NCBI RefSeq assembly: GCF_025860405.1
Contig: NZ_CP063785.1
Location: 3,162,001 to 3,226,000, forward strand
Direction: 5' to 3'
DNA from: Tolypothrix sp. PCC 7712
Lineage (GTDB): Bacteria > Cyanobacteriota > Cyanobacteriia > Cyanobacteriales > Nostocaceae
DNA: 64,000 bases
In this document: positions 1-7,661 of the stretch, in pieces
How positions within the stretch are numbered: position 1 is the stretch's first letter
Layout of the letters: every line of letters starts with the position of its first letter
Translations under genes and position numbers: made by a program
Notes under the pieces: model-generated
What the model was told of the DNA's origin: nothing
The model's input: only the letters and a program-made list of their open reading frames with translations
The model's database searches: none

Positions 1-66
1 GAGGGATTCGAACCCCCGACACCGTGGTCCGTAGCCACGTGCTCTAGTCCACTGAGCTACACGCCC
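1..66 (-). tRNA. tRNA-Arg(ACG), 3' end cut by window edge
   Basis: Read on the minus strand this folds as a cloverleaf. The 5' acceptor strand is GGGCGTG (66 down to 60), the D stem is GCTC/GAGC, the anticodon stem is CGTGG/CCACG with loop CTACGGA, and the T stem is GGGGG/CCCTC with loop TTCGAAT. The anticodon is ACG, so it should read CGU and, after A34-to-I editing, related arginine codons. The window starts exactly after the T stem, so the 3' acceptor strand and discriminator base lie outside. The 38-base gap to moaC shows no other feature. Confidence 0.95.
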
Positions 67-103
67 CTGTCAGAAAATTATATTAACACGTTCTTTAAAA
101 ATC

Positions 104-613
104 ATGCAAGACAATTTTGCTGCTAATTTTCCTAACCTCACTCATCTCGACCAACAAGGACAGGCACAAATGGTAGATGTGTCGGCGAAAGTGGCTACTG
201 TACGCCAAGCTGTAGCTGCTGCTCAGGTGCGAATGCTACCGGAAACTTTTACCGCCATTCAAGCTGGGAATGCTCCCAAAGGCGATGTCCTAGGTACTGC
301 AAGGATAGCGGGAATTATGGCTGCAAAACAAACAGCTAATTTAATTCCGTTATGCCATCCTTTGCCGTTGCAGAAAGTTGAAGTCGAAGTGATACCAGAT
401 TCCCAACTCCCCGGCTATCAAATTCAGGCTACCGTCAAAACCAAAGCCGAAACTGGCGTAGAGATGGAAGCTTTAACTGCTGTCTCTGTGGCAGCTTTAA
501 CTTTATACGATATGGCAAAAGCCTTAGAAAAATCCATTCAAATTGAATCAATTCGCTTAATTAGCAAAAGTGGCGGAAAATCCGGAGATTATTCCGCAAG
601 AATTAGTGGCTAA
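104..613 (+). CDS. moaC: MoaC, cyclic pyranopterin monophosphate synthase
   Basis: The 169-residue product is full length for MoaC, which with MoaA converts GTP to cyclic pyranopterin monophosphate in molybdenum cofactor synthesis in the cytoplasm. Family signatures are clear: LIPLCHP at residues 80-86, [13 protein letters not shown] at 112-124, YDMAKAL at 135-141 holding the catalytic Asp/Lys pair, and KSGGKSGDY near the C-terminus. The ATG at 104 is the first start after the divergent tRNA gene. No other moa gene is adjacent. The cofactor would serve nitrate reductase and similar enzymes (general knowledge, not visible here). Confidence 0.96.
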   Translation: MQDNFAANFPNLTHLDQQGQAQMVDVSAKVATVRQAVAAAQVRMLPETFTAIQAGNAPKGDVLGTARIAGIMAAKQTANLIPLCHPLPLQKVEVEVIPDSQLPGYQIQATVKTKAETGVEMEALTAVSVAALTLYDMAKALEKSIQIESIRLISKSGGKSGDYSARISG

Positions 614-1291
614 GTGCCAAAAATTTCTGTGGTGGTTGGGGTAAAGGGTAAAGGGGAAGGGGTAAGGGAACTCAAAAAAATAAATTATTCCGTTCAAGTC
701 GTTGACTGTTGACTGTTAACTGTGAACCGTCAACAGTCAACAATGAACAATAGCAAAGGAAGGAAATAATACAGTTAAAATCAAAAAAATAACCGCTATA
801 CATGAAATTCCTGATGAGATTTTTACTCATAAAATTCAAGTTCAAAGGAATTTATTTGTCTCATGATTTTTCCAATTGGTATTAGAGAGTAATAAAATTT
901 GATTTATTTAATTTGTTTTTGTAAAAGGTGAAATTCTGTTAAAAACTCCTAAATGATAGTTGATAATTCGTAACCTAAAGCATAAATCTTAAATCAATAT
1001 GTGATTTAATAGACATTGACAAATTCAAACTGAACATCAATAGTATTATTCATGCTATTTTCTGAAGTGTTGGCTGTACAAAAAGAGAGAATCTCTGCTG
1101 TATAAAGCTGGCATCATCAGAGTTAGCCAAATCGAAATCCAGGATATTAAATCAAAAATTGCAAATTAAAAGCAGCAGAGTTGATTATTAGTAGCTGAAA
1201 ATTTTCGCTCAATATCAGCAAATAAAATTACAAATTTAAATTGCAAAATTAAAAGACAAAAGCAACATTACACATCACTAAATCCTAATTT
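614..1291. other. Non-coding spacer, AT-rich
   Basis: No convincing gene is present. The only clear structure is the inverted repeat at 701-741, listed separately. A purine-rich run at 636-670 (aaggggaaggggtaaggg type) resembles the interior of small repeats elsewhere in the window. The rest is AT-rich and probably holds the promoter of the 1292 operon, but no convincing -35/-10 pair was found. Confidence 0.5.
701..741. repeat. Inverted repeat, 13-bp arms
   Basis: GTTGACTGTTGAC at 701-713 is mirrored by GTCAACAGTCAAC at 729-741 around a 15-base centre. No T-run follows on either strand, so it is not a standard terminator. It lies about 90 bases after the moaC stop. Confidence 0.7.
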
Positions 1292-2491
1292 ATGCCACAT
1301 CTAGAGAGTGATGCCGTCGAAGCAGGACGTTTATACAGAACTACTGGTGCAATAGCCTCTCATAAGTTGCGATCGCCAGTTTATCGCGCTTGGGAAAGAT
1401 CCCACCTGCAAGGAGCTAACCCTCTGGCGTTACAAGCAGAACAATTATCTAGGCGAGACACAGAGCATCTGCTCCAAAGAAATAATTATTTAATTGATGT
1501 AGTGCGTCCCTATTTCCGAATGCTATCACAGGCGGCAGGGCAAGAACGCCATGCGATCATGTTAGGCGATCGCCAAGCTATTCTATTAGATGTAATTGGT
1601 GATGAGCAGACTGTCAACGGGCCAGAACCCTTTCCGCAACCAGGTTCTTTACTGTCAGAAGCTGTGGCTGGCGCTAATGGGATTGGCACACCTTTAGCAG
1701 AAGAAAATTACGTAGAAATTATTTCCGCAGAGCATTTTATCGAAGGATTTCAGCCTTTTATTTGCCAAGGTATACCACTGCGAAACGATAAACAAGAAAT
1801 TGTTGGAGTGTTGAGTATTTCTTTGCGGCGTGCAGATGCGAGAAAACGCCTGAAAGAAATATTGCGATGTGCTTCCCATGCTATTGAAGCCGAATTTGCG
1901 ATCGCAAATTTAGAAACAGATGTTCATCGTGTACTAGCTTCACAACCAGACGAATATGAGCCATTAGAAGAATTACGCCAGGATTTGATTCAAGTACATC
2001 AAGCCGCACGCTTAAAACTTGAGGTGATCTCGCGGATGGTGGCTGTTAATCGCTGGGAGTATGCAGCGCAGCTACTCAAACAAGCAGAACAATCCATTGA
2101 AATCTTTCGCCGTCGCGCTCATATTTGGCGCAATTTGGCATCATTAGAGACTGGTAGCGTTCAATCTCTGCCACTCATTGAGAGTATCAATGATGTGATA
2201 GAGATTTTATCTACAGAAGTTGCTATTCGTAAAATTGAAATTGTGGCTAATTGGAAAGAGGAAATTACAGTGCTTGCCGATCCTCAAACTCTGTTACGTA
2301 ATATATTGCGTTGTTTTTTCCAAGCTTTTGAACTTGCAGGTCAAAATGGGACAATAGAACTATCAATAAACAAGGTGCAAAATGCTCAATTCGCACAAGT
2401 AAATTTTATGGCAAGTTCAGCAATAAATATTGACCATTCGCAATTAACTCCGTATAGTCTTTGCTTATCCATAGCCAAAACCAAGTTATGA
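1292..2491 (+). CDS. GAF-domain protein with degenerate histidine-kinase-like C-terminus
   Basis: A 399-residue protein. Residues about 20-190 look like the N-terminal sensory module of AcoR-type regulators: an SHxxW-like start (SPVYRAWERSH), then a GAF-like stretch ending in VGVLSISL. Residues 220-290 are helical, and 300-399 loosely resemble a histidine-kinase ATPase fold with an N-box-like segment (LLRNILRCFFQAFELA). I see no His phosphoacceptor box and no glycine-rich ATP lid, so catalytic activity is doubtful. Its TGA overlaps the ATG of the downstream response regulator (ATGA), which implies translational coupling and a shared pathway. A sensor or anti-kinase role is inferred. Confidence 0.75.
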   Translation: MPHLESDAVEAGRLYRTTGAIASHKLRSPVYRAWERSHLQGANPLALQAEQLSRRDTEHLLQRNNYLIDVVRPYFRMLSQAAGQERHAIMLGDRQAILLDVIGDEQTVNGPEPFPQPGSLLSEAVAGANGIGTPLAEENYVEIISAEHFIEGFQPFICQGIPLRNDKQEIVGVLSISLRRADARKRLKEILRCASHAIEAEFAIANLETDVHRVLASQPDEYEPLEELRQDLIQVHQAARLKLEVISRMVAVNRWEYAAQLLKQAEQSIEIFRRRAHIWRNLASLETGSVQSLPLIESINDVIEILSTEVAIRKIEIVANWKEEITVLADPQTLLRNILRCFFQAFELAGQNGTIELSINKVQNAQFAQVNFMASSAINIDHSQLTPYSLCLSIAKTKL

Positions 2492-2874
2492 GCCTTCAAA
2501 GTTTAGCAAAGCGCAAATTGGTAATTGCAGACGATGACAGCGACAGTCGCACCATGCTGGCTTTTTTACTTGAGCAAGAAGGGTGGGAGGTAAGAGAAGC
2601 AAAAGATGGTAAAGAAGCCTTAGAACAAGTTCTGGCACAACAACCAGACTTATTAATTTTAGATAATAGAATGCCAGAACTGACTGGCGCTGAAGTTTAT
2701 CAAAATCTCCAGGCTAGAGGAATTAAGTTAGCAGTTGTATTAGTGACTGCTTATAACCAAGTGGATGAATTAGCTTCATCTCTGGGTATTTCTTATTTTG
2801 TCAATAAACCCTATGACATTAAAAAACTGCTCACAACCATAGAATCTGCTTACGAAAATTCGCCATCTTCTTAA
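2488..2874 (+). CDS. Single-domain response regulator (CheY-like)
   Basis: A 128-residue stand-alone receiver domain with no output domain. The acidic pocket is Asp15/Asp16 (VIADDDSDSR), the phosphoacceptor is Asp59 (LLILDNRMPELTG), the switch Thr is T87 (VLVTAY) and the conserved Lys is K107 (FVNKPYD). The ATG at 2488 overlaps the upstream stop by four bases. A TTG nine codons upstream is open but would extend far into the partner gene, so it was not chosen. It probably receives signal from, or works with, the GAF protein encoded just before it. Its output partner is unknown. Confidence 0.92.
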   Translation: MSLQSLAKRKLVIADDDSDSRTMLAFLLEQEGWEVREAKDGKEALEQVLAQQPDLLILDNRMPELTGAEVYQNLQARGIKLAVVLVTAYNQVDELASSLGISYFVNKPYDIKKLLTTIESAYENSPSS

Positions 2875-3014
2875 AAGTAGGGCTAACGCGCTCAACCTCC
2901 ACGCCTCAAATTAAGATATGAAAATATATATTTCTGTGTTCTCTATTTCCTATTTTCAAGAAAGTCATTCATAAAAGGTTTTGCCACTATCAAGCAAGAT
3001 AATCTTTCCTATCT

Positions 3015-3056
3015 ATGCCCAATGCCCCATGCCCAATGCCCCATGCCCCATGCCCA
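3015..3056. repeat. Heptamer tandem repeat ATGCCCM x6
   Basis: Six in-phase 7-bp units alternating ATGCCCA and ATGCCCC. This is one of several period-7 arrays in the spacers; a short relative lies at 60107-60128. Confidence 0.85.
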
Positions 3057-3133
3057 TTTTCTCACTCTAATAGCAACTGCACCCCGAACACCCTTAGAAT
3101 AAGTAGGTGTGTCACAATCTGTAACAAATATTT

Positions 3134-3391
3134 ATGCCTCCTCGTTGGCCTACCAAACCCGATCGCAAAGACCCAGCCTACCGCAAAATTGATGACAGAA
3201 TGAATTTCGCTGTTCACGTAGCGATCGCAGCTACGATTAACTCTGGGTTGTGGTTTGTCCACAATCTCAAAGCAACTAACTGGGAATGGCTGCCTTGGTT
3301 AACAGTCAGTTGGATTGTGGTATTGTCGGTGCATCTGCTTTATATTAGTGCGATCGCTAACTATTCCGATACGCCACCAAAATCCACCTGA
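3134..3391 (+). CDS. 2TM domain-containing small membrane protein
   Basis: An 85-residue protein with a basic N-terminus (RWPTKPDRKDPAYRKIDDR) followed by two hydrophobic helices, about residues 26-44 and 50-72. This is the layout of the 2TM family common in cyanobacteria. The ATG at 3134 gives a full-length protein. Function is unknown; the two helices place it in a membrane. It is 120 bp from the next gene and both point right, so joint transcription is possible. Confidence 0.7.
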   Translation: MPPRWPTKPDRKDPAYRKIDDRMNFAVHVAIAATINSGLWFVHNLKATNWEWLPWLTVSWIVVLSVHLLYISAIANYSDTPPKST

Positions 3392-3511
3392 AGACGGACT
3401 GTTAATGCTGGGGCGATTGTAACCTGTGACTGTAGAGATAGCCTAACCAATTGAGCGATAATGAGAAAGAGCCTGAGAGTTAACGCTCTTTGTTGATATG
3501 GGGTGATTTTT

Positions 3512-3820
3512 ATGGCTAAGACTAACACCACAGAACTGCTAGAAGCCCTAGCAGCCGAAATTGGTGACAATGTTTACATTGATATTGCTAAGTGGCATCT
3601 TTATTTATCCAATGCCAAACTGCATACCGTTGTTGCCGAACAGCTCTATCCTCTAATTACTTCTAATAGTGTTACCGAAAACCGTGTGACAGCAGTATTA
3701 GAATCAATTCCTGTCAAAATTGGCGGTGGTAGAAAGGAAATCCCTTTAATAGATTTACTCCCACTGCAATGCCAGGTTAACTTAGTAGATATTTTAGAAA
3801 AATATCAACGAGAAATTTAA
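3512..3820 (+). CDS. DUF3181 family protein
   Basis: A 102-residue protein, all soluble, that I recognise as the cyanobacterial DUF3181 type (start MAKTNTTELLEALAAEIG, later YIDIAKWHLYL). The ATG at 3512 fits the family better than the GTG three codons upstream. No catalytic motif is evident. The family is found mainly in cyanobacteria and its function is unknown. Confidence 0.75.
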   Translation: MAKTNTTELLEALAAEIGDNVYIDIAKWHLYLSNAKLHTVVAEQLYPLITSNSVTENRVTAVLESIPVKIGGGRKEIPLIDLLPLQCQVNLVDILEKYQREI

Positions 3821-4505
3821 CTTTCTTCTCGATCAGGAGCTATGTTACTTGTTCCTTTGTCAGCAGTGCTGAGTCAAGAGTCCTGATTACTGAGGCTTGA
3901 GTAGGGCCACTCACCCAGCATTCAGAACTTTTAACTCAGCACTTTTTGTTTAATACCTACTAGAACAAGTTATAGGTAATATCAGTACATACTGTTTGAT
4001 GGCAATAAATCCTCAGTTTGAACTTGGCAATGAATAGTAATTAATCAGAAGTGTAAAGGCCATCTTTTGATGCTGAAAATACCTAAGTTTTGTTAAATAA
4101 GCAGTTAATAAATAAAAAATCCTGAGAAAATAAGATTGGGCAACAATCCCATAGTCATCTCATTAGACAATCAACGCAGTAAAAGTGAGCAATTCTGAAG
4201 TTATAAGATTACATACTTTGATTGTCAGTGACAGATATTAATTTGCCCAACTGCTTGATTAACTGGTGCGTAGTAGACTTAGAAGATTTAATTCAAAGTG
4301 TGTCTAACTTTTCTCTATATGGCGAGAAAAGCAACGCCCAATCCAATACCTTATATCCTTATCTATCAGATAAAAGTAATAGAATTACCAGCATCTTTTC
4401 TGCCAAGAGAGAGTTTTCTCGAACCCATGATTAGTGATAAAAATGGGTGAGGCAATTTGTCGCATACGAAAAATTTACTGAGCAATTAATTGAGGATTAA
4501 CAAAT
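3821..4505. other. Spacer without a convincing gene
   Basis: A 70-codon open frame at 4222-4434 begins with TTG/GTG and resembles no family I know, so it is not called. The remainder is AT-rich with no clear repeat. The promoter of the 4506 gene probably lies near its right end, after about 4440. Confidence 0.5.
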
Positions 4506-4715
4506 ATGTTTTTACAACTCAAAGATACTGGAGATTTAGTCAAAATAGTTGATGTACAAGAATTACTTGACCCTAATAATGATACTATTCACGGACAAGA
4601 TCAAGAAGGTCAAGAAGAACAAGAAACAGATATCTTCAAAAAAGATGAGTTAGTTTTTCCTTCAGGTGAAAGCTTACCGCGCTGTTGGTTAGATGCTAAC
4701 TATAGAAAAGCCTAA
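4506..4715 (+). CDS. Small conserved cyanobacterial protein, unknown function
   Basis: A 69-residue acidic protein. It starts MFLQLKDTGDLVKIVDVQEL, has a Glu/Gln-rich middle (GQDQEGQEEQETD) and ends PSGESLPRCWLDANYR. The C-terminal LPRCWLDA block looks conserved in cyanobacterial proteins as I remember them, some of which carry doubtful acetyltransferase labels. No acetyltransferase fold could fit in this length. An inverted repeat lies 14 bases after the stop. Confidence 0.65.
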   Translation: MFLQLKDTGDLVKIVDVQELLDPNNDTIHGQDQEGQEEQETDIFKKDELVFPSGESLPRCWLDANYRKA

Positions 4716-4728
4716 TCACAATTTATTT

Positions 4729-4763
4729 GTAGGATGCGTTACTTAGTCCTTAACGCATCCTAC
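4729..4763. repeat. Hairpin, 13-bp arms (aggatgcgtta type)
   Basis: GTAGGATGCGTTA (4729-4741) pairs perfectly with TAACGCATCCTAC (4751-4763). It sits directly after the 4506 gene and may end its transcript, although no T-run follows. I have seen this sequence type as a dispersed cyanobacterial repeat. Confidence 0.8.
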
Positions 4764-4804
4764 TGCGCCGATGTAGTTTATTTTTCCTTAACACATCAAA
4801 CGTA

Positions 4805-4843
4805 ATAGGCAGTGCGTTACGCTATCAGTAACGCACTGCCTAT
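4805..4843. repeat. Hairpin, 16-bp perfect arms
   Basis: ATAGGCAGTGCGTTAC (4805-4820) is perfectly mirrored by GTAACGCACTGCCTAT (4828-4843) around a 7-base loop. Its core GTGCGTTA is close to the GATGCGTTA core of the hairpin 40 bases upstream, so the two look like diverged members of one repeat family. Confidence 0.85.
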
Positions 4844-4947
4844 TGGCGTGGCAATTTTTAACAAAAATTATTGAAATGGTGTAAAAATTAAGCTATTATA
4901 CCAAAAATATTAAGTAATAACCGAAGTAAAAATTAGAGAAAAAATAT

Positions 4948-5682
4948 ATGACCCAAAGCTTAGAAGTTCAAGAATTTGTCATAGCGATCGCAGTTAGGCA
5001 GCATAACCCTGCGGTTTTGACACCAGACTTTCTCAAATATAGTGGTATTGTTCCTAGTGATTGGGAATTAGGCAGACAGCCCATTGTGACAAACTCTGCA
5101 GCTCAAGTTGTCTATCAAAATGGTATCAGTATAACTGCGGAAGTTAATAGAATTGTTTTCTCGGAGCCAATTCCTACTAAAGAATTGCAAGATGTATCTA
5201 TTCCTGCAATAGCTCGCAAGTATGTTGAGACACTAACTCAAGTTAATTATCAAGCAGTTAGTATTAGTTTTAGAGGCTACGTGATTTTCGAGCAGAACAA
5301 CATAGCCCATAACTATATCTTTGGTAAACTGCTACAATCAGGCCCTTGGAAAGAGTTTGGTACGGCACCTGTGCAAGCTGCATTGCGGTTTATTTATACC
5401 CTTCAGGATACGCAACTATTCTTAGATATTAATGAAGTTGGGCTACAATTACCTGACAAAACCCAACTGCCAGCAATTTTATTTTCCGCTAATTTTAGCC
5501 ATGCGATCGCTCAAGACGATCCGAAAACGCGTTTAGCTAACCTAGTACAAGTTATAGGTAAATGGCAGACTGACTTAGCTACTTACCAAGAAGTAGTGAA
5601 TACCAAGTTTTTAGGCTCACAGAACTATCAAATCAACATAGCGCCAGATGAACCTTTGATATTTCCCAAAGAAGTAAGTTAA
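4948..5682 (+). CDS. Conserved hypothetical protein
   Basis: A 244-residue soluble protein with no signal peptide and no membrane segment. I do not recognise the family. The N-terminal half (IVPSDWELGRQPIVTNSAAQVVYQNG and onward) looks beta-rich, and the end (YQINIAPDEPLIFPKE) is a short tail. The ATG at 4948 is preceded by GAGAAAAAA, a weak ribosome-binding site. The gene converges with the 6308-5907 gene; the spacer between them holds a terminator-like hairpin split by a mobile element. Confidence 0.7.
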   Translation: MTQSLEVQEFVIAIAVRQHNPAVLTPDFLKYSGIVPSDWELGRQPIVTNSAAQVVYQNGISITAEVNRIVFSEPIPTKELQDVSIPAIARKYVETLTQVNYQAVSISFRGYVIFEQNNIAHNYIFGKLLQSGPWKEFGTAPVQAALRFIYTLQDTQLFLDINEVGLQLPDKTQLPAILFSANFSHAIAQDDPKTRLANLVQVIGKWQTDLATYQEVVNTKFLGSQNYQINIAPDEPLIFPKEVS

Positions 5683-5725
5683 TCACGGAATCTGAGAAAA
5701 TCTAAAAATTGAATTTTTGAGAAAT

Positions 5726-5901
5726 AGGATAACAGTAAACGTAAAATAAATAAATAGGACTTACGCAAAAGTCACGTAATTACGTCATTACGAGCGCAGC
5801 GACGTAATCGCCTGAGATTCTGGGATTGCTTCCCTACACTTTGTTCCGGTCGCAATGACAAATTTTGCTTGCGTAAGTCCTGATAAATTTACTGTTATCC
5901 T
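5726..5901. terminator. Bidirectional terminator-like hairpin interrupted by a 127-bp element
   Basis: AGGATAACAGTAAA (5726-5739) pairs perfectly with TTTACTGTTATCCT (5888-5901), 14 bp. It lies between convergent genes and is followed by a T-rich run on the plus strand. The loop holds the element at 5756-5882. Removing that element and one copy of its 6-bp target duplication restores a hairpin with a loop of about 15 bases, so the arms belong to the original terminator. Confidence 0.7.
5756..5882. mobile_element. 127-bp MITE-like element, copy 1 (AGGACTTACGCAA family)
   Basis: Terminal inverted repeats AGGACTTACGCAA (5756-5768) and TTGCGTAAGTCCT (5869-5881). The sequence ATAAAT flanks it on both sides (5750-5755 and 5883-5888), as a target duplication would. 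The interior is itself near-palindromic (gtcattacgagcgcagcgacgtaatcg versus gattgctt...cgcaatgac). Copy 2 at 63296-63422 differs by one substitution. There is no coding capacity, so mobility would need a transposase in trans. Confidence 0.85.
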
Positions 5902-5906
5902 GTCTT

Positions 5907-6308
5907 TTATTTCTTCTCAGCACAACCCTCAAAAACTTGATTACCCAGAATGAAAATTGCTGAGTAAGGATAGTTTTTATCTGACATTCCATCACTACAA
6001 GTATCGACTTGCTTGATGATTAATATACTGTTTATCCTATTTTTTAAGCGGTAAACACGTACTAAATCTGCTGGACGGCCTTGTGCTGTTAAAGGTTTAA
6101 TGTACGGAAAGGTTTGTTTCGGCTTGTCAGGGGAAGAGTAAATAATTGCGCTTTTACCTACAGTTACGCTCCAAAATGGTTCTGTACCCCTAGCAATGAA
6201 CTCTTCGCTCTTGCTATTTTGTGCAACAACTAGATGATTGCTATACATCGATAACAAAGTGATTCCCAACCCAAAAAACGTAATGGATGAGAGGCAGGTT
6301 TTCATCAT
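5907..6308 (-). CDS. Secreted COG3650-like protein
   Basis: 133 residues with an N-terminal signal peptide (hydrophobic about 7-28, ending HLVVAQ), so it is exported. The mature part has GTEPFWSVTVG near its start and a C-terminal DTCSDGMSDKNYPYS...EGC block with two cysteines that could form a disulfide. This pattern resembles the uncharacterised COG3650 family. The start could be either of two adjacent ATGs. It is divergent from the DnaJ-domain gene, 40 bp away. Confidence 0.7.
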   Translation of the reverse strand: MMKTCLSSITFFGLGITLLSMYSNHLVVAQNSKSEEFIARGTEPFWSVTVGKSAIIYSSPDKPKQTFPYIKPLTAQGRPADLVRVYRLKNRINSILIIKQVDTCSDGMSDKNYPYSAIFILGNQVFEGCAEKK

Positions 6309-6348
6309 AAATTGAGGTTTACAATATTAAGAAAAACTTGATCGCAAG

Positions 6349-6915
6349 GTGACTCAATCAGCCGTGAATCAACATGGGGCAATGCCACAAAGCAGCGAAC
6401 CCACATATTACTCCCTGCTAGGACTGCATCCCTCGGCATCGGTAATCGACATCCGTCGAGCGTACCGAGAACTGAGTAAACGCTATCATCCTGATACTAC
6501 CGATTTACCTGCTACTCTTGCTACAGCTAAATTTCAGCGACTCAATGAAGCATACGCTACTTTGAGTAACCCAGAACGTAGGTTAAATTACGACTTAAAA
6601 ATCGGCTATTCCCGCTTTGGAGTGATTCAAGCACCTGCCGATTTGAACCATCCCGTGCAGAAGACCTATGACTGGTCAAAATCTGCTTACTTAGATGCTA
6701 GCGATCGCCCACTCTCATCGGGGGAAATCTTTGCATTATTTATGCTAGTGTTAACGTTTTTGGGTTGTCTGTTACTCGCGATCGCTATTGGTTTAACCCG
6801 TGGTGAGGCGGCTTTTCAAACACAACAGCTTCCACAACCTGTTACAAGTCAGCAGCAAATTCACCAAACGGCACCATCAGCCAGCTTTTTGGGAATTGAA
6901 AATCACTTTTGTTAA
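6349..6915 (+). CDS. Membrane-anchored DnaJ-domain protein
   Basis: 188 residues starting with GTG. A J domain covers residues about 20-83 with an intact HPD motif at 47-49 (KRYHPDTTD). A single hydrophobic helix follows at about 127-149, then a Gln/Pro-rich tail. There is no zinc-finger or client-binding domain, so this is a type III J-protein that would recruit DnaK to a membrane site. The DUF3143 gene begins 21 bases downstream on the same strand, an arrangement I associate with cyanobacteria. Confidence 0.88.
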   Translation: MTQSAVNQHGAMPQSSEPTYYSLLGLHPSASVIDIRRAYRELSKRYHPDTTDLPATLATAKFQRLNEAYATLSNPERRLNYDLKIGYSRFGVIQAPADLNHPVQKTYDWSKSAYLDASDRPLSSGEIFALFMLVLTFLGCLLLAIAIGLTRGEAAFQTQQLPQPVTSQQQIHQTAPSASFLGIENHFC

Positions 6916-6936
6916 TGTGTAATTTTAAACTTAATC

Positions 6937-7209
6937 ATGTCTTTTCTTCCTCCAGATGCACCCTTATATAACCACACCCTGCCACAAATTGAGCAGTGGT
7001 TAAAAGACCAAGGCTGTCAACAAAATGAAGCAGAGTTACATTGTTGGCACGTAAAACGCCCTACTTGGCAAGCTGATCTCTCCCTTGATGTTGAGCAACT
7101 AACAGTGCGCTATATCGAAGCCGGAGAAAATCACCAAGACATCCTCCGTTCATTTAAATATTCCCTCAGCCGGGAAGATATTGAGCAAGCGGTTTTTGCT
7201 GGGCCATAA
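6937..7209 (+). CDS. DUF3143 family protein
   Basis: A 90-residue soluble protein of the cyanobacterial DUF3143 type, recognised from LPQIEQWLKDQGCQQN and the C-terminal FKYSLSREDIEQAVFAGP. It probably forms an operon with the J-domain gene. Function is unknown. A 43-unit heptamer array starts eight bases after its stop. Confidence 0.8.
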   Translation: MSFLPPDAPLYNHTLPQIEQWLKDQGCQQNEAELHCWHVKRPTWQADLSLDVEQLTVRYIEAGENHQDILRSFKYSLSREDIEQAVFAGP

Positions 7210-7216
7210 GGGATCG

Positions 7217-7517
7217 GGTAATTGGTAATTGGTAATGGGTAATGAGTAATGAGTAATGAGTAATGAGTAATGAGTAATGAGTAATGAGTAATGAGTAATG
7301 GGTAATGAGTAATGGGTAATGAGTAATGAGTAATGAGTAATGAGTAATGGGTAATGAGTAATGAGTAATGGGTAATGAGTAATGAGTAATGGGTAATGAG
7401 TAATGAGTAATGAGTAATGGGTAATGAGTAATGAGTAATGGGTAATGAGTAATGAGTAATGAGTAATGAGTAATGAGTAATGGGTAATGAGTAATGAGTA
7501 ATGAGTAATGGGTAATG
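7217..7517. repeat. 43-unit heptamer array (RGTAATK)
   Basis: Exactly 43 in-phase 7-bp units fill 301 bases. Units 1-2 are GGTAATT; the rest are AGTAATG or GGTAATG, with A or G at the first position the only variable. G-type units fall at 3, 4, 13, 15, 20, 23, 26, 30, 33, 39 and 43. All forward frames contain stops. It lies in the convergent spacer between the DUF3143 gene and uppS. Confidence 0.97.
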
Positions 7518-7595
7518 GGTGTTTATTATTTCTCCCTAATCTCCCTTATCCACCTCATCTCCCACCCTGCGGGAAGCCGCAAAGCGTCTACATCT

Positions 7596-7661
7596 CCCCA
7601 ATCCCCAGTCCCCAATCCCCAGTCCCCAGTCCCCAGTCCCCAATCCCCAATCCCCAACCCC
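7596..7661. repeat. C4N3 heptamer tract next to uppS stop (G-quadruplex motif on minus strand)
   Basis: Ten CCCC runs are separated by three-base spacers, mostly AAT or AGT. On the minus strand this is (GGGGAYT)n, a textbook G-quadruplex pattern, and it begins at the uppS stop codon, so it would lie at the start of the uppS 3' untranslated region. Confidence 0.9.

Noticed and set aside
4222..4434. 70-codon frame
   Set aside because: Needs TTG or GTG start, no recognised family, no ribosome-binding site.
7217..7517. CRISPR-like array
   Set aside because: Units are 7 bp with no spacers; this is a tandem heptamer repeat. No cas genes are present in the window.
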